This document shows, in pieces, positions 61,644 to 64,000 of a stretch of 64,000 bases of DNA (positions within the stretch are counted from its first letter, which is position 1; each line of letters opens with the position of its first letter). The translations under genes were made by a program, and so were the position numbers. The notes under the pieces were generated by a model. That model did no database searches. It saw only the letters and a program-made list of their open reading frames with translations, and was not told where the DNA came from. This DNA is from Cryptomeria japonica (lineage: Eukaryota; Streptophyta; Pinopsida; Cupressales; Cupressaceae), in assembly GCF_030272615.1 (NCBI RefSeq), contig NC_081407.1, forward strand, positions 268,740,075-268,804,074, in the 5' to 3' direction.

Positions 61644-62000
61644 AGGAGGTTGAAAACCTAAACCTTCTTTAGAAAAGTTTGATGTAGATTTCTCATGAGC
61701 CTCAATAATTTAGTGCACACATCCTAAACCTTGTCCATTATATCCATGCTTATAAAGGATTTTGAAACCAACTCCATAATGTTTTTCCAAATCAAGTGTA
61801 GGAGTTTTAGCGGGTGTTGAAATGTCAAGATGAGAGAGTTCATTCTTGTTTTCAAATGGGTTGAAGTCTAAATACCCCCAATCATCATCATCAATATTTC
61901 AAGCACTTATTGAAGTAGAACATTAGGAAAAAGGGTGGAAACACCTTTTCCAACATGGAAGGGTACCATATGTGACCTTTAATTGAGTCAAGATTGCAAG

Positions 62001-64000
62001 TGTGACCTAAAATCGGATGGAGAGAACAATGCGCAAAGAGTTGAGATTGTTTTAAAGAGAGATATATTTATTTTTTGAGTATAAGACTAAGACTAGGGTC
62101 AATTAGTACACCAAATCAACCAAAATCATGTGCTAAAATTTTACATTTAAAATGCCCATATAAAATAATGTTGAATGAAAAAACTAAAGAATAATTTTTT
62201 CGATTGATATTAATGTAAAACAATTTTTTAAACCATAAAAATAAAATTATATTGATACTTAAAATACATTGTTCTATCTATCTAATGTAATTAAAATAAA
62301 ATAAATCAATACCCAAGTTGTTGAATCAACTATGCTCAAGTAAGAAGAGGCCAAATAATAAAAACAAATGGTTATCATGGTGATTCACCATGCCATCAGA
62401 AAGACAAATTTAATTATGATCTTCACTATCAATCTACTAATGTGATAGTAGAAAAAATGACTCCAAGAATCTAAAAATAAATATGGTTATAGGAGTTGGG
62501 AGATATAGATTGCTTAGGAATATGAAAAGTCTTCAATTTATCTAAATATCCCTATCCTACATTTTTTATTATGTTTCATAATCTTTTATCTTTTAGAATG
62601 TTCATAATTATCACATGTTGTTTGTTTTGGGAGACTAATCCAATGAAAACAAAACAACCTTACTAAGAAATCTCCATATCATAGTCCCAAAGAAACATTC
62701 TATTTACTCATTAGAAAACTTTATAACATTTAATTTCATTAGATTATGTTGAAAGAAAAAAATTACAATGAACAATTGCAAGAGCAACTACAATTACACA
62801 ACCAAAAAACATATAAGAAAGATACATTTCCTACCTAAACATAGATCACGAAATAAACAAAAAGCCAAGAAGAATATAAAGGCTTACAACAACACAAATG
62901 AACACAATTCTAAATAAAATAATGATGACTTATTTTAAGTAACAAGAAAAATCATGGACATAATGCATCAACATGTCATAAATATATTTAGAGTTTCATT
63001 GATTTCTCTATTTCTAAAATATGAATCATATTAGGTTCTCCATATTTCTATCACTAAGAATTCTTCTTCAATAAGACATGTTCTAAACTCTAATTAGAAA
63101 TTGTAAGGGTGGAAACAATATTATTAATAATTCTTATAATTTATTTTATCATTAATTTAATTATTTATCTTGAATGTAATTAATTATTTTTAAGTGATAT
63201 ATTTATTTATAAGAGTTTGATACAACCTATAATTTATTAGATTTTGATTCTTTTTCTTTTGTTGGTATAGACCCATCTTACATATTTTTTTTTTTCCCAT
63301 CTCAAGTCAAATTTGGTTTATAAATACAACTATAAGTTTTACCATTAAAATTTTCAAACTTGAAGGTGGGCCTAGATTGAACTTCATTCTAACTATTAGG
63401 GTGTTGTATAGATGAGATAATTCATTTTAGAGGTTTATCAATTAACTTCATCATCTCTTAACCAATTATTGTATCATTTAGAGAGTATTTTGCAATGCCT
63501 CTCACATTTGCATTTTGACACAAAATTTGAGACATGATTCGTATAGCTATACCTGTAAATTTAATTTAGGATTATTTGTATCAACATCACTATTGGATGA
63601 AATTTATGAGACACTAATAATATTATCATACTATGTTTATCATGATATGTTATTTAAGTTAATCATGCACATGTATGTTCATTTAATTGTTTTCTTGATT
63701 ATGATGTAGCACCCCATTCAAGGAGATTGTATGTGTTTTGACTATTATAAGTTACTCCTTGATGGTTCTTAGAGGAAATACCACATTTTCCATACGTATT
63801 TCTACCTCACCCATCATACTCGATATGAGTATGATTTCCTATTATTATATTCAAGATTATACCCTAGTTACCATGATCAACAATACATAAAAAATCCTAA
63901 TCCCCATGTGCAAGAGTAGTAATGAGTGCCTGAATGTTCATGTTTCATTTCAATTGTCATAAAATTTAAATATGAAATGAGTTTTGTGACCTTATAACAT
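62001..64000. other. Intergenic spacer, nothing recognised
   Basis: Very AT-rich. The only open frame of note (63515-63709, plus) has no recognisable feature. Confidence 0.55.

Larger units (their letters stand above)
57727..62000 (-). mobile_element. Interior of a third gypsy-type element, partial, interrupted by a copia fragment
   Basis: 57727-57745 is a polypurine tract on the minus strand (AAAGTGGGGGATAAA) abutting the LTR. 58177-58370 holds three worn direct repeats. After the copia insertion the interior resumes near 61020 and includes a gag-like remnant on the minus strand (61643-61383). The right limit is not visible; 62000 is where recognisable similarity ends. Neither protease nor reverse transcriptase motifs of this element were found. 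Confidence 0.55.

Overview
This is a plant nuclear window of the kind found in very large, repeat-rich genomes, plausibly a gymnosperm/conifer (an inference from repeat density and element style, not proven). It is AT-rich. One ordinary gene stands out: an eight-exon basic helix-loop-helix (bHLH) transcription factor on the minus strand (33007-36368). Almost everything else recognisable is retroelement sequence in various stages of decay, plus microsatellites and short tandem arrays.

Layout. 1-754: nothing recognised. 755-12257: two different LTR retrotransposons inserted within 17 bp of each other in one TATG microsatellite, each with a perfect 5-bp target-site duplication: a Ty3/gypsy-like gag-protease element on + (760-4530) and a larger gag-protease element on - (4548-12252). 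Neither shows reverse transcriptase or integrase. 12253-18773: microsatellites, AT-rich spacer, a tRNA-derived SINE on - (about 16750-16890), a 20-base C run and a 152-bp TA tract. 19060-23690: a 5'-truncated L1-type LINE on + (endonuclease, reverse transcriptase, zinc-binding zf-RVT, RNase H), full of stops. 23690-33000: spacer with LTR-like tracts, a 21-22-bp minisatellite (26449-26592) and three tandem copies of a roughly 245-bp unit (29989-30734).

33007-36368: the bHLH gene. 38200-39660: decayed LINE remnant. 39677-40170: compound microsatellite. 41736-43076: a retroposed sequence on - with 15-bp target-site duplications and a decayed, highly charged coding region that I cannot name. 43092-48007: spacer. 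48024-55241: a full-length but inactivated L1-type LINE on - with a 16-bp target-site duplication, a DUF4283-like ORF1 and a complete domain series in ORF2. 56259-about 62000: a third LTR element, related to the 4548-12252 family, interrupted by a 5'-truncated Ty1/copia fragment (58803-about 61000). 62000-64000: nothing recognised.

How the parts work together. The bHLH protein is the only predicted functional product. The autonomous LINEs present are dead here, but their family could have supplied the machinery that moved the SINE and the retroposed sequence; this is inference. I did not find a new metabolic, defence or regulatory gene system. The most unusual observations are the double insertion in one microsatellite, pol-less LTR elements with clean ends, 3'-terminal stem-loops shared by the LINEs and echoed in the SINE and retroposed sequence, and the unidentified 41736-43076 insert.
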